Positions 9,929-17,599 of a stretch of DNA of 64,000 nt are shown piece by piece; position 1 is the stretch's first letter, and each line of letters begins with the position of its first letter. The notes under the pieces are model-generated. The model saw only the letters and a program-made list of their open reading frames with translations, ran no database searches and was not told where the DNA came from. This stretch comes from Vibrio caribbeanicus ATCC BAA-2122 (GTDB taxonomy: Bacteria > Pseudomonadota > Gammaproteobacteria > Enterobacterales > Vibrionaceae). The DNA is taken from assembly GCF_000165125.1 (NCBI RefSeq), contig NZ_AEIU01000050.1, positions 1 through 64,000 on the forward strand, given 5' to 3'. The position numbers were made by a program, and so were the translations under genes.

Positions 9929-10528
9929 TTAGATTTTGTGTCGCCCTAAAAGCGAATGTGACAAGGTGGTACCATCCACCAGCTCAAGCTCCCCTCCCAC
10001 AGGTACACCATGAGCGATGCGGCTAGCCTCAACACTATGCTCGCGGCAAAGCTCTGCAATGTAATGTGCTGTCGCTTCTCCCTCAACGGTTGGATTGGTA
10101 GCGAGGATTACCTCAGACACATCTCCACGCCTCAATCGATAATCGAGAACGTCCAAACCAATATCGCTTGGACCAATACCATCTAATGGAGATAAGTGGC
10201 CCATAAGCACAAAATAGCGCCCTGAAAATTGGCCTGTTGCTTCCACCGCTGCAATATCAGCAGGGCTTTCAACCACACATATCTGGCCATTTTCCTGACG
10301 CTTAGGATTGGTACAAATGTGACATATTTCTTGTTCTGTAAAGGTTCGGCACTCACTGCAATGACCGATTTCTGTCATTGCTTGACTTAAGGCATCGGCC
10401 AATTGCAGACCGCCTTTTCTATCGCGCTGTAACAAATGAAAGGCCATACGCTGTGCTGACTTGGGACCAACCCCAGGCAGGCACCGCAAGGCCTCCATTA
10501 ATTGTTCCAGCATATGACTGGTACGCAT
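9929..10528 (-). CDS. recR: Recombination mediator protein RecR
   Basis: A 199-residue protein of normal RecR length that acts with RecF and RecO to load RecA on gapped DNA. It shows the N-terminal helix-hairpin-helix ([17 protein letters not shown]), the four-cysteine zinc site (Cys57, 60, 69, 72) and a Toprim domain beginning [14 protein letters not shown] and ending near [16 protein letters not shown]. It is the last gene of the apt-dnaX-ybaB-recR cluster, 29 bp after ybaB, and ends at a strong terminator. This order is a common enterobacterial and Vibrio arrangement. Confidence 0.97.
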   Translation of the reverse strand: MRTSHMLEQLMEALRCLPGVGPKSAQRMAFHLLQRDRKGGLQLADALSQAMTEIGHCSECRTFTEQEICHICTNPKRQENGQICVVESPADIAAVEATGQFSGRYFVLMGHLSPLDGIGPSDIGLDVLDYRLRRGDVSEVILATNPTVEGEATAHYIAELCREHSVEASRIAHGVPVGGELELVDGTTLSHSLLGRHKI

Positions 10529-10557
10529 TAAGAATCCGCTAAATCAGATATCACCGA

Positions 10558-10887
10558 TTAAAATGGCATTTTCATGCCAGGTGGTAGTTGCATTCCACCT
10601 GTCACTGACGCCATTTTTTCTTTTTGTGTTTCTTCAACACGACGTGCAGCGTCATTAAAAGCCGCGGCGATAAGATCTTCAAGCATTTCCTTATCGTCTT
10701 CCATCAAGCTCTCATCAATCTCAACGCGACGCACGCTGTGACTACCTGTGATGGTCACTTTTACTAGGCCAGCACCGGATTCGCCGGTTACTTCCATATT
10801 CGCAATTTCTTCTTGAAGCTTTTGCATGCGATCTTGCATTTGCTGGGCCTGCTTCATCAGGTTGCCCATACCGCCTTTACCAAACAT
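10558..10887 (-). CDS. ybaB: YbaB/EbfC family nucleoid-associated protein
   Basis: A 109-residue dimeric DNA-binding protein. It has the characteristic Met/Gln-rich N-terminal helix ([20 protein letters not shown]), the central beta segment [13 protein letters not shown] and a C-terminal PPGMKMPF tail. AGAGAGA precedes the ATG. It lies between dnaX and recR, its usual position, and is probably cotranscribed with them. Confidence 0.96.
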   Translation of the reverse strand: MFGKGGMGNLMKQAQQMQDRMQKLQEEIANMEVTGESGAGLVKVTITGSHSVRRVEIDESLMEDDKEMLEDLIAAAFNDAARRVEETQKEKMASVTGGMQLPPGMKMPF

Positions 10888-10959
10888 GTTAATCTCTCTG
10901 GTTCGTTAGCTTGTTACGTTAATAATGGGGCTAAGCGATAAAATTTCAACCCCAAAAAA

Positions 10960-12975
10960 TCAAATAGGTCTTACGCTTTCTCTGTCTAGCTCAGCAGCAA
11001 AACGCTGCTCGATAAACTGAATGTTAGCATCATTGGCTAAACTGGCGAATGCGTTTTCAAGCCGCGCTTGATAGAGTTTCTCTCTCAGTTCAAGTGGCGT
11101 CTCACCACGGTCACCCACTTCTACGCTCAATTGGCTGTCTTGTTTCATTACACGATTTAATTCAGCAAGTAACTCACTCTGGGCACGATCGGTATTCAAA
11201 TGCGCTTGAGAAGGTCTAAGAGTGAGAAGTATGGTTGAGCCCTGCTGTTCAAATGCTGAATTGAGCGCCAATTGCTCGGTCATTTTTGCCGTCGAAAGCT
11301 GACTGATCACTTGTGACCAAGGACAAAGGGCCAGACTCTCTTCGAGCAGCTTGTCCGTCATTTCTGGCGTCTTTTCGTGTTCGAGCGCTTTCTTTAATAA
11401 ACTCGGAGTTATCGGATTCACTTTTTCTTCAGTAGCGATAACCCGACTTGGTTTCCACTGATAAGGTTCATCCTTCTCTGTCGCTGGCAGCACCTCAACG
11501 TCAGATTGAGCAGGCGACACCGGCGCAAGGGTGTCGTGCTTTTGCGCAAGGCGCTCAAGCACAGAAACCGATTTTACCGATGTCGCTTCAGTCTTTTTTG
11601 TTTCACCACCTTGGTTGGAGCTCAGCCCTTTTCTTTGTGAGCGCAACTGATGACGAAGGCCACTGGCTTTCACTGGCTTAACGTCTTCGACTGGCGGTGT
11701 TGGTGTAGGATCCGATACTGACGGGGGCTGCGCGTAAGTAGCCTGCTTTGATTCATCGACTGTCTGTGAGCTCGGTATCGATGGACTCGGGTCAGCGGCA
11801 ACTGCGGGTTGAACGGCTGAAACGTTCTCACTAGAGGTATTTGGTGAAACGGGTTGAGTCTGCGGAGCAATCACATTGAGTGGCGATATCGTAGCAGGTC
11901 TGAAGGCTATCATCCGCAACACCACCATTTCGACTTCGATTCTTTGTGAGGGCGCAAGTGGGAGGTCTCTTCTCCCCTTTAATGCCATTTGGTAGTATAA
12001 CTGCACATCTTGCGGGTCCAGCGCTTGCGAAAGCTGTCTTACTTTTTCCGCATCTGCATGCTGAGGGTCAAGAGACTCGGGCAAAACCTGACACATTGCA
12101 ATGCGATGAAGTTGCGTTGCTAGTTGATCCAACAATCCATCCCAATCAACCCCATTTTTTGCCAAGAAGCTGACACAGTCCATCGCTTCTTGAGGTTGCT
12201 GGGTTCCTATCGCAGCAAGCAAACGAAGCGCATGATCCGTATCGAGTGTACCTAGCATGTAAGTCACAGAGTCTGTCATCACACGCCCATTGCCCAGTGC
12301 AATGGCTTGATCGGTTAAACTCAATGCATCTCGCATGCTGCCATCTGCTGCATGCGCAAGTAAACTTAGCGCTCGTGTTTCTGATTCTACCTGCTCTTGC
12401 CCTAATATATAGGTGAGCTGCTGCTGGATCTCTTCGCTTTCAATCGGCTTTAAATCAAACTGTAAGCAACGAGACAGTATCGTCACCGGAAGCTTTTGTG
12501 GATCGGTTGTTGCCAAAATAAACTTGACGTATTCTGGCGGTTCCTCGAGCGTTTTCAGAAGGGCATTGAAACTGTGACGAGACAGCATATGCACTTCATC
12601 AATTAAGTAAACTTTAAAGCGGCCACGAGCAGGCTTATATTGCACATTATCGAGAAGATCCCGAGTATCTTCTACCTTAGTTCTTGACGCCGCATCAATT
12701 TCTAATAAATCAACAAAACGACCTTGATCGATTTCTTGACACGTCGAGCACTGACCACAAGGTTGAGCCGTGATCCCTGTCTCGCAATTTAGACCTTTGG
12801 CGAATAGTCGACCAATCGTAGTCTTCCCCACACCTCTTGTGCCACTTAATAAATAAGCATGATGAAGGCGGTTCTGTGCCAGTGCATTCTCTAATGCGGT
12901 TAAAACATGTCTTTGACCAACAACTTGGTTAAATTGAGTCGGTCGCCATTTTCGGGCTAAGGCAAGATAGCTCAT
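10960..12975 (-). CDS. dnaX: DNA polymerase III subunits tau (full length) and gamma (by frameshift)
   Basis: A 671-residue clamp-loader ATPase. Visible motifs are Walker A GTRGVGKT (45-52), the zinc module Cys64/73/76/79, Walker B DEVH (126-129) and the SRC box ILSRCLQF. A Pro/Ser/Thr-rich linker spans about 370-470, and the C-terminal tau domain that binds DnaB and the polymerase follows. Codons 459-461 read ACA AAA AAG, forming the heptamer A AAA AAG; a -1 slip gives Lys-Lys-Asp-stop, a predicted gamma protein of 462 residues ending at 11588. The start lies 6 bp after the apt stop codon, suggesting coupling. Confidence 0.97.
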   Translation of the reverse strand: MSYLALARKWRPTQFNQVVGQRHVLTALENALAQNRLHHAYLLSGTRGVGKTTIGRLFAKGLNCETGITAQPCGQCSTCQEIDQGRFVDLLEIDAASRTKVEDTRDLLDNVQYKPARGRFKVYLIDEVHMLSRHSFNALLKTLEEPPEYVKFILATTDPQKLPVTILSRCLQFDLKPIESEEIQQQLTYILGQEQVESETRALSLLAHAADGSMRDALSLTDQAIALGNGRVMTDSVTYMLGTLDTDHALRLLAAIGTQQPQEAMDCVSFLAKNGVDWDGLLDQLATQLHRIAMCQVLPESLDPQHADAEKVRQLSQALDPQDVQLYYQMALKGRRDLPLAPSQRIEVEMVVLRMIAFRPATISPLNVIAPQTQPVSPNTSSENVSAVQPAVAADPSPSIPSSQTVDESKQATYAQPPSVSDPTPTPPVEDVKPVKASGLRHQLRSQRKGLSSNQGGETKKTEATSVKSVSVLERLAQKHDTLAPVSPAQSDVEVLPATEKDEPYQWKPSRVIATEEKVNPITPSLLKKALEHEKTPEMTDKLLEESLALCPWSQVISQLSTAKMTEQLALNSAFEQQGSTILLTLRPSQAHLNTDRAQSELLAELNRVMKQDSQLSVEVGDRGETPLELREKLYQARLENAFASLANDANIQFIEQRFAAELDRESVRPI
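11536..11612 (-). promoter_or_regulatory. Programmed -1 frameshift signal in dnaX
   Basis: On the minus strand an SD-like AAGGTGGTGA (11603-11612) precedes the slippery heptamer A AAA AAG (11593-11599) by three bases. The -1 frame stops at TGA 11588-11590. About 30 nt further on is a hairpin with arms GTGCTT..GCGC and GCGC..AAGCAC (11536-11562). The heptamer, upstream SD-like stimulator and immediate stop match the E. coli dnaX design; the hairpin is farther away than in E. coli. Confidence 0.8.
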
Positions 12976-12981
12976 GGAAGA

Positions 12982-13530
12982 TTAATGTCCTTCAAACTCA
13001 CAAATACTGTAAACATCAATACCCAAAGATTTTAGGCGTTGCTCTCCACCGATGTCCGGTAAGTTAATCACAAAAGCGGCATGCTTAACGTCTCCACCAA
13101 GCTGGCGAATCAACTTGACCGTTGCTTCAACCGTGCCCCCTGTCGCCAATAAATCGTCGACAACCAGAACCTTATCTTGATTGGTTATCGCATCAGTATG
13201 TATTTCTAGCGTATCGGTACCATATTCAAGCTCGTAAGACTGAGAAATCGTGGTACGAGGAAGCTTACCTGGCTTACGCACTGGTACGAAACCAACGCCG
13301 AGTTCCAGCGCAAGTGGGGCTCCGAATAAAAAGCCTCGCGCTTCTGTACCAACAATCTTGGTAAAACCTGCGTCTTTATATTGCTCAACCAAGACTTGAA
13401 TACATGCCTTATATGCTGACGCGTCCTCCATCAGACTGGTTACGTCTCGAAACAAGATGCCAGGTTTGGGGTAATCAGGGATACTCTTTATGCTTGACTT
13501 AATTTGGGAAATCATTTCAATAGATGTCAT
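12982..13530 (-). CDS. apt: Adenine phosphoribosyltransferase
   Basis: A 182-residue cytoplasmic salvage enzyme converting adenine and PRPP to AMP. The sequence aligns along its whole length with E. coli Apt (183 residues), including [25 protein letters not shown] and the PRPP-binding loop [13 protein letters not shown]. It is the first gene of the apt-dnaX-ybaB-recR cluster. The chosen ATG gives the expected N-terminus, although the ribosome binding site is weak. Confidence 0.97.
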   Translation of the reverse strand: MTSIEMISQIKSSIKSIPDYPKPGILFRDVTSLMEDASAYKACIQVLVEQYKDAGFTKIVGTEARGFLFGAPLALELGVGFVPVRKPGKLPRTTISQSYELEYGTDTLEIHTDAITNQDKVLVVDDLLATGGTVEATVKLIRQLGGDVKHAAFVINLPDIGGEQRLKSLGIDVYSICEFEGH

Positions 13531-13692
13531 TGATAACTTTACTCGTTCCGTTGGTGGACATATGAACTGCCTGTATCGGAGAACATACCCTGCGGGCTTT
13601 GTTCTATTATATCCATGAGATTGATGGCATTAGTGTAATCTTGTGTGTCAATTTCACCGCTCAGGTCATTGCCATTTTTCTAAACCGCAATC

Positions 13693-14097
13693 TTAGTGAT
13701 TTTCTGGCTTATCGGCAAGGTACTCAACCGTGGGCAAACGCAAGAACCACTGTAAAAGCAAGATTAACATGAGAACCAGTGCAATTTTTAACCAAAAATG
13801 TGGCACAATCCAGATGGAAAAGGCAAAGCTAGCTAGTATACATAATGCCCCGCGCTTTTTCACTTTTGAAGACACTGAGCGATGTTGGTGCCAGTTTGAT
13901 AAGATTGGACCAAATGTTTTGTGCTCGTTAAGCCAGCGATGAAAACGTGGGCTCCCACGCATGAAGCACGCACTCGCCAGTAGAATAAAAGGGGTAGTAG
14001 GTAGCAGGGGCAAAAAAATCCCCGCAACACCAAGTATCACGCAAAGCACACCAAACGTATTGAGTAAAAATTGCCGAACGATAATGGTATGCTCCAA
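13693..14097 (-). CDS. YbaN-like DUF454 inner-membrane protein
   Basis: A 134-residue membrane protein with the DUF454 signature GxxGIFLPLLPTTPFxLLAxxCFxRxSPRFHxWL near the N-terminus and a hydrophobic C-terminal half (about 88-122). E. coli ybaN also lies next to apt. The biochemical function is unknown. It starts 10 bp after the stop of a 42-codon membrane ORF and is probably cotranscribed with it. Confidence 0.88.
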   Translation of the reverse strand: MEHTIIVRQFLLNTFGVLCVILGVAGIFLPLLPTTPFILLASACFMRGSPRFHRWLNEHKTFGPILSNWHQHRSVSSKVKKRGALCILASFAFSIWIVPHFWLKIALVLMLILLLQWFLRLPTVEYLADKPENH

Positions 14098-14107
14098 AAA
14101 GGTGGTT

Positions 14108-14236
14108 TTAAAATGTCATGTAACCGTTGAGAACTCTGAGCCAAGTCAAAGTTGCTGGAAGAGTTGCAATGACTAGTGCCCCGAGTACGCCAAGAGCATA
14201 ATAAATGTTAAAAGGTTCTTTAAAGTCTTTGTCCAT
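14108..14236 (-). CDS. Small 42-residue membrane protein (hypothetical)
   Basis: A short open frame begins MDKDFKEPFNIYYALG, continues with one hydrophobic segment (about residues 13-33) and ends WLRVLNGYMTF. GAGAAG lies 7 bases before the ATG. The charged N-terminus, single membrane span and 10-bp spacing to the DUF454 membrane gene support a real small gene. No family was recognised; a role as partner of the YbaN-like protein is a guess from position. Confidence 0.6.
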   Translation of the reverse strand: MDKDFKEPFNIYYALGVLGALVIATLPATLTWLRVLNGYMTF

Positions 14237-14384
14237 TTTTTACTTCTCACGTCCTATATAAAGCCCTCACAACGAGCCAATCTCGATTAGATTGGCTCAT
14301 CCAAATCGGTAATACTATACCTCATTGGTGTTGTGAAAAACACCTATTCCAATCGAGGTTATTACCACGCCCACACACCCTAAT

Positions 14385-15485
14385 TTAATCGCTTGCCCCA
14401 TTAATAATATCTAAACTAAAACTGCTTGAGCCAAGACAGCTCACTGACAAATGGCAAGTCGAGAGTATAGGTAAATCTTTGGTCATCAAGTTTGCGCTGC
14501 ACCCTTCACCAAGGCGTGAACCGGCGGATAAGTGCTTTGTATCTGAAATATTGGACCACTGCGCATCGATACCAGCAGGTAGCACAGATAAAGTACCTTC
14601 AGATAAATCTGCAATACCGAAAATTGCATTCACAGGTGAGCTACAATTTGAGCAACGCATCCCTTCTTCAAGCATTAAAGAAATGTCTTTTAAATCGGCA
14701 TTGAAGCACTTGAGATTGCGTAAGTAGTCGTGGAATAGCGCACGAATCAACAATGTCGTGGCAGCTCCGTGCTCCCCTTCGCAGTTTGAATCAACAAGAT
14801 AAAAGGCAAATTGACCATTCATTAGCCATGCGTAATCGAATACCAAGGGCATTACTTCTGTTGACTGAAGGAGACGATAGCTGCATTTCCAGTCACCTTG
14901 AGCAGTGTCGATTTCAGGCAGCAAAGCATGCAACAGGTCTTTTGCTGCACTTGGATTATCTTCCAGATATCTTAGGTGCCAATGAAGCTCTTGCTCCTCT
15001 GGAATATCACCACTGTCCACCCTAAACCATTGACTTGCAAAGTCTCTCTGGTCACACAAATGGTTATCGGTATCATCAATGGTGCTTTCTATGGCTCTGG
15101 CCAAGTGTTCGTAATTACCGATCGGCTTAGCGAGGAAATCTTTTATGCCAAAGCGCAAGGCTTTCGCAACGTCTGATATTTCATCGGTGGCCGACACAAC
15201 GATGAGAGGTAAGGAGGGATATTCAAGGCTCACTTCTTCAACAAACTCTATCCCGTCCAAAATCGGCATGGATAGGTCACATAAGATAACATCGGGCTCT
15301 TCTGTTCGTAGCTGTTGTAAGCCATCGAGCCCATTTTCCGCTTCTATCACGCGGTAGCCTTGTGACTCAAGAAACCCAGAGGTTAAACGACGAAATATCG
15401 GGTCATCATCTACCAGCATAACGACTTTTTGGTTGGCTACCACCGAGGTGGTCGGACTGGCTCCAACGTCAATTGAATTGTGCAT
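14385..15485 (-). CDS. rssB: RssB-like response regulator (RpoS-turnover adaptor type)
   Basis: A 366-residue protein with an N-terminal receiver domain (about 20-140): acidic pocket VDDD at 25-28, phospho-acceptor Asp70 in LCDLSMP, switch Thr100 in VVSAT and Lys120 in AKP. The C-terminal half resembles the degenerate PP2C-like effector domain of RssB. In E. coli RssB delivers RpoS to ClpXP. The match to E. coli RssB is clear in the receiver (DxxMPxxxGxEF, SATxxxxDVAKALRxGxxDxLxKP) and weaker behind it. AAGG/GAGG precedes the ATG. It is divergent from a LysR gene. Confidence 0.82.
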   Translation of the reverse strand: MHNSIDVGASPTTSVVANQKVVMLVDDDPIFRRLTSGFLESQGYRVIEAENGLDGLQQLRTEEPDVILCDLSMPILDGIEFVEEVSLEYPSLPLIVVSATDEISDVAKALRFGIKDFLAKPIGNYEHLARAIESTIDDTDNHLCDQRDFASQWFRVDSGDIPEEQELHWHLRYLEDNPSAAKDLLHALLPEIDTAQGDWKCSYRLLQSTEVMPLVFDYAWLMNGQFAFYLVDSNCEGEHGAATTLLIRALFHDYLRNLKCFNADLKDISLMLEEGMRCSNCSSPVNAIFGIADLSEGTLSVLPAGIDAQWSNISDTKHLSAGSRLGEGCSANLMTKDLPILSTCHLSVSCLGSSSFSLDIINGASD

Positions 15486-15724
15486 AAACCTTACCTCACT
15501 ACAACAGGTTTGCGATACGTTATATTTTTTATAGTTGACAATATTAAACGCTTATTAAAAAGTAGCCTCGAAAGACTATTTATACAAATCTGCCACGTTT
15601 AAGTCGTGTTGCATACTATATGTATTGAATATTGAACTAAAGCAGCGTAATTGGTGTGACTCAAGCTCACACATTTGATATAAAGATAACTCGATCCTCA
15701 CTACCGAAATGTGTGTCTGATAAA

Positions 15725-16600
15725 ATGAAACTCGATGATCTCAACCTGTTTAGACTAGTGGTAGAAAATGGCAGTTACACTGCGACTTCCAGAAAGACAA
15801 TGATTCCTGTTGCGACAATAACCCGACGCATTCAGGCGTTGGAGGACTCTCTTAATCTTCGTCTACTCAACCGCCATGCTCGTAAACTTTCATTAACAGA
15901 AGCTGGAGAACGGTTTTACCAAGAGTGTTCTCCATTACTCAATCGACTGACTTCAGCGACCGAAGAACTAACAGACGAATGTCGTGGAGCTGCAGGTAAA
16001 ATTCGTATTATCGCACCTTCAAATCTGACTAAACGCCTGTTAATGCCGATTTTTAATGGGTTTATGGCACAATACCCAGACATCAATATTGAACTGACAA
16101 CCAGTAATCATGCTGAGCAGTTAGATCCAACAGAGTGGGACGTTATTTTCCGTGTTGGCCCACAGCGGGACTCTAGCCTGATTGCTCGGAAAATAGGCTC
16201 TGTGGCTGATATCTTAGTGGCAAGCCCAGAGTATTTAAGCCGCTGCCCTGCACCTAAACATGCAGAAGAATTACATCAACACTCTTTGCTGAAGGGCTCA
16301 CCATTATTAAAATGGCAACTCTCGAATAAAACTGGTGAAAGTATTGTCAATAATGACAAAGGCCGGATACAGGCGGATACTCTTGATGTCGTAAGATTGG
16401 CTTGTTCTGCAGGGCTGGGTATTACTCTGATGCCAGACGTTATGCTGAAAGAGTATACCGACGATGGCAGCCTTGTCCGAGTATTAGAGGACTGGAGTGC
16501 CAACCCTCGGGAAGTCTACATGCTTTACAATCATAAAGATCACCTCCCAGAAAAGGTTCGCTTATTCATTGATTTTGCCATTGCCTTTGGCAAAAGCTGA
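15725..16600 (+). CDS. LysR-family transcriptional regulator
   Basis: A 291-residue regulator with an N-terminal winged helix-turn-helix (MKLDDLNLFRLVVENGSYTA.., ITRRIQALEDSLNLRLLNR) and a C-terminal LysR substrate-binding domain (GKIRIIAPSNL, VIFRVGP, DTLDVVRLACSAGLGITLMPD). It looks like the CrgA-type subgroup; the effector and targets are unknown. The ATG at 15725 was preferred over an in-frame GTG at 15656 because LysR proteins normally start just before this helix. The gene ends at a strong terminator and is divergent from rssB. Confidence 0.88.
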   Translation: MKLDDLNLFRLVVENGSYTATSRKTMIPVATITRRIQALEDSLNLRLLNRHARKLSLTEAGERFYQECSPLLNRLTSATEELTDECRGAAGKIRIIAPSNLTKRLLMPIFNGFMAQYPDINIELTTSNHAEQLDPTEWDVIFRVGPQRDSSLIARKIGSVADILVASPEYLSRCPAPKHAEELHQHSLLKGSPLLKWQLSNKTGESIVNNDKGRIQADTLDVVRLACSAGLGITLMPDVMLKEYTDDGSLVRVLEDWSANPREVYMLYNHKDHLPEKVRLFIDFAIAFGKS

Positions 16601-16605
16601 AAAAT

Positions 16606-16634
16606 AAAAAGCTTGGCATAAGCCAAGCTTTTTT
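16606..16634 (+). terminator. Rho-independent terminator after the LysR gene
   Basis: The perfect stem GCTTGGC/GCCAAGC with an ATAA loop is flanked by an A-run and a run of six T, six bases after the stop codon. The flanking A-run may let it work in both directions. Confidence 0.9.
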
Positions 16635-16643
16635 CTAGAACTC

Positions 16644-16690
16644 GACGCAATGTCACCGCTCTGAAACCTGCATTTTGAAGTCACTTATAC
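16644..16690 (+). repeat. Truncated end of a MITE-like repeat
   Basis: This segment matches the right end of the full copies (CACCGCTCTGAAACCTGCATT, then TTGAAGTCACTT) but lacks the terminal GGGTATA and runs directly into the left end of the full copy at 16686. It looks like a remnant cut by insertion or recombination. Confidence 0.7.
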
Positions 16691-16951
16691 CCAAGTAACC
16701 TCAAGATGCTAGGTTCAGCGAGAATAGCTTGCTTTACAGGCAAGGCAACGATTTGAAAATCTAGTCATCTAAATTGAAAATCGGTAACGATGCATGTAAA
16801 GCAAGACAACTCGCCCTCTGGGAGCGTGCCACAGTGCTGATTTCATCGTCAAACAACTTGGTAAGAGTCGACTATTACGCTGCGTTATTTTCCTTGAACT
16901 CAACACTGTGGCGTCGCTCTGAATCCTGCATTTTGAAGTCACTTGGGTATA
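16686..16951 (+). repeat. MITE-like repeat, full-length copy (266 bp)
   Basis: This 266-bp non-coding element begins TATACCCAAGTAACCTCAAG and ends GAAGTCACTTGGGTATA, giving terminal inverted repeats of about 25 bp and TA at each edge. It is about 93% identical, by eye, to the inverted copy at 53885-54150 of the same length. It ends one base before the stop codon of the nitroreductase gene on the opposite strand. No transposase is present, so a non-autonomous element is inferred. Confidence 0.85.
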
Positions 16952-16952
16952 G

Positions 16953-17501
16953 TTATAGATATTCAACAAACTGCTGCAAATCACGCTCAGGTATCTTCAT
17001 TGGTGAGCAGCCTGGCGTACCAATATATAAGAACCCGACAATCTCATCGTCACCAGTAAGACCAAATGCTTGGCGCACCTCTTCGTGAAACATCCACTTT
17101 CCTGATCGCCAAAAGCCCTGAAAGCCCTGTGCAACAGCGGCCATTTGCATCGCTTGAGCTGCGCAACCTGCAGATATATGCTGCTCAATCGCGGGAACGT
17201 TATCATGCGGGGTCACTTTAGCAATAACTGTGATCACCATAGGAGCGCGGAAGGGAGCATTTTTTAGCTTCTCGATAACAGATGCGTCACTCTCTTCAGT
17301 TTCAGCCGCTTTGACCAATATCGATGACAAGGTATTTAACCCCTCGCCCTCTGCAACAACGAAGCGCCAAGGTGTCAGGTTGGCGTGGTCGGGCGCACGT
17401 AAACCTGCTCGCAGAATATTTTCTAATACTTGCCCTGTTGGCGCGGGGGCAGATAATTTGGCAATCGAACGACGATTAAGCAATAGCTCTAATGCGTCCA
17501 T
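16953..17501 (-). CDS. YdjA-type NAD(P)H nitroreductase
   Basis: A 182-residue FMN-dependent oxidoreductase of the nitroreductase superfamily that aligns end to end with E. coli YdjA (183 residues). FMN-contact segments are NRRSIAKL at the start, RAPDHANLTPWRF, and AAVAQGFQGFWRSG near the C-terminus. The physiological substrate of the family is unclear. AAAGGA lies 6 bases before the ATG. The stop codon abuts a MITE-like repeat, so its transcript would run into that palindromic element. Confidence 0.9.
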   Translation of the reverse strand: MDALELLLNRRSIAKLSAPAPTGQVLENILRAGLRAPDHANLTPWRFVVAEGEGLNTLSSILVKAAETEESDASVIEKLKNAPFRAPMVITVIAKVTPHDNVPAIEQHISAGCAAQAMQMAAVAQGFQGFWRSGKWMFHEEVRQAFGLTGDDEIVGFLYIGTPGCSPMKIPERDLQQFVEYL

Positions 17502-17553
17502 TTGAGATCCTTTTATGCATGTTTGAATTTGACACAGATGATAACTGGCTGAG

Positions 17554-17582
17554 CAAAAAAAGGCGAACCTAATGGCTCGCCT
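17554..17582 (-). terminator. Rho-independent terminator after fadJ
   Basis: Reading the minus strand, the arms AGGCGA and TCGCCT enclose a short partly paired loop and are followed by seven T. It lies 18 bp beyond the fadJ stop codon. Confidence 0.88.
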
Positions 17583-17599
17583 AATCTCTCATTATAATG

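Noticed and set aside
13539-13616. A 25-codon frame just upstream of apt
   Set aside because: No ribosome binding site and no sign of a leader peptide or attenuator.
14274-14298. Inverted repeat GAGCCAATCT/AGATTGGCTC between rssB and the small membrane gene
   Set aside because: A good ten-base stem, but no T-run on either strand; may be a terminator dependent on other factors or an operator, so not called as a terminator.
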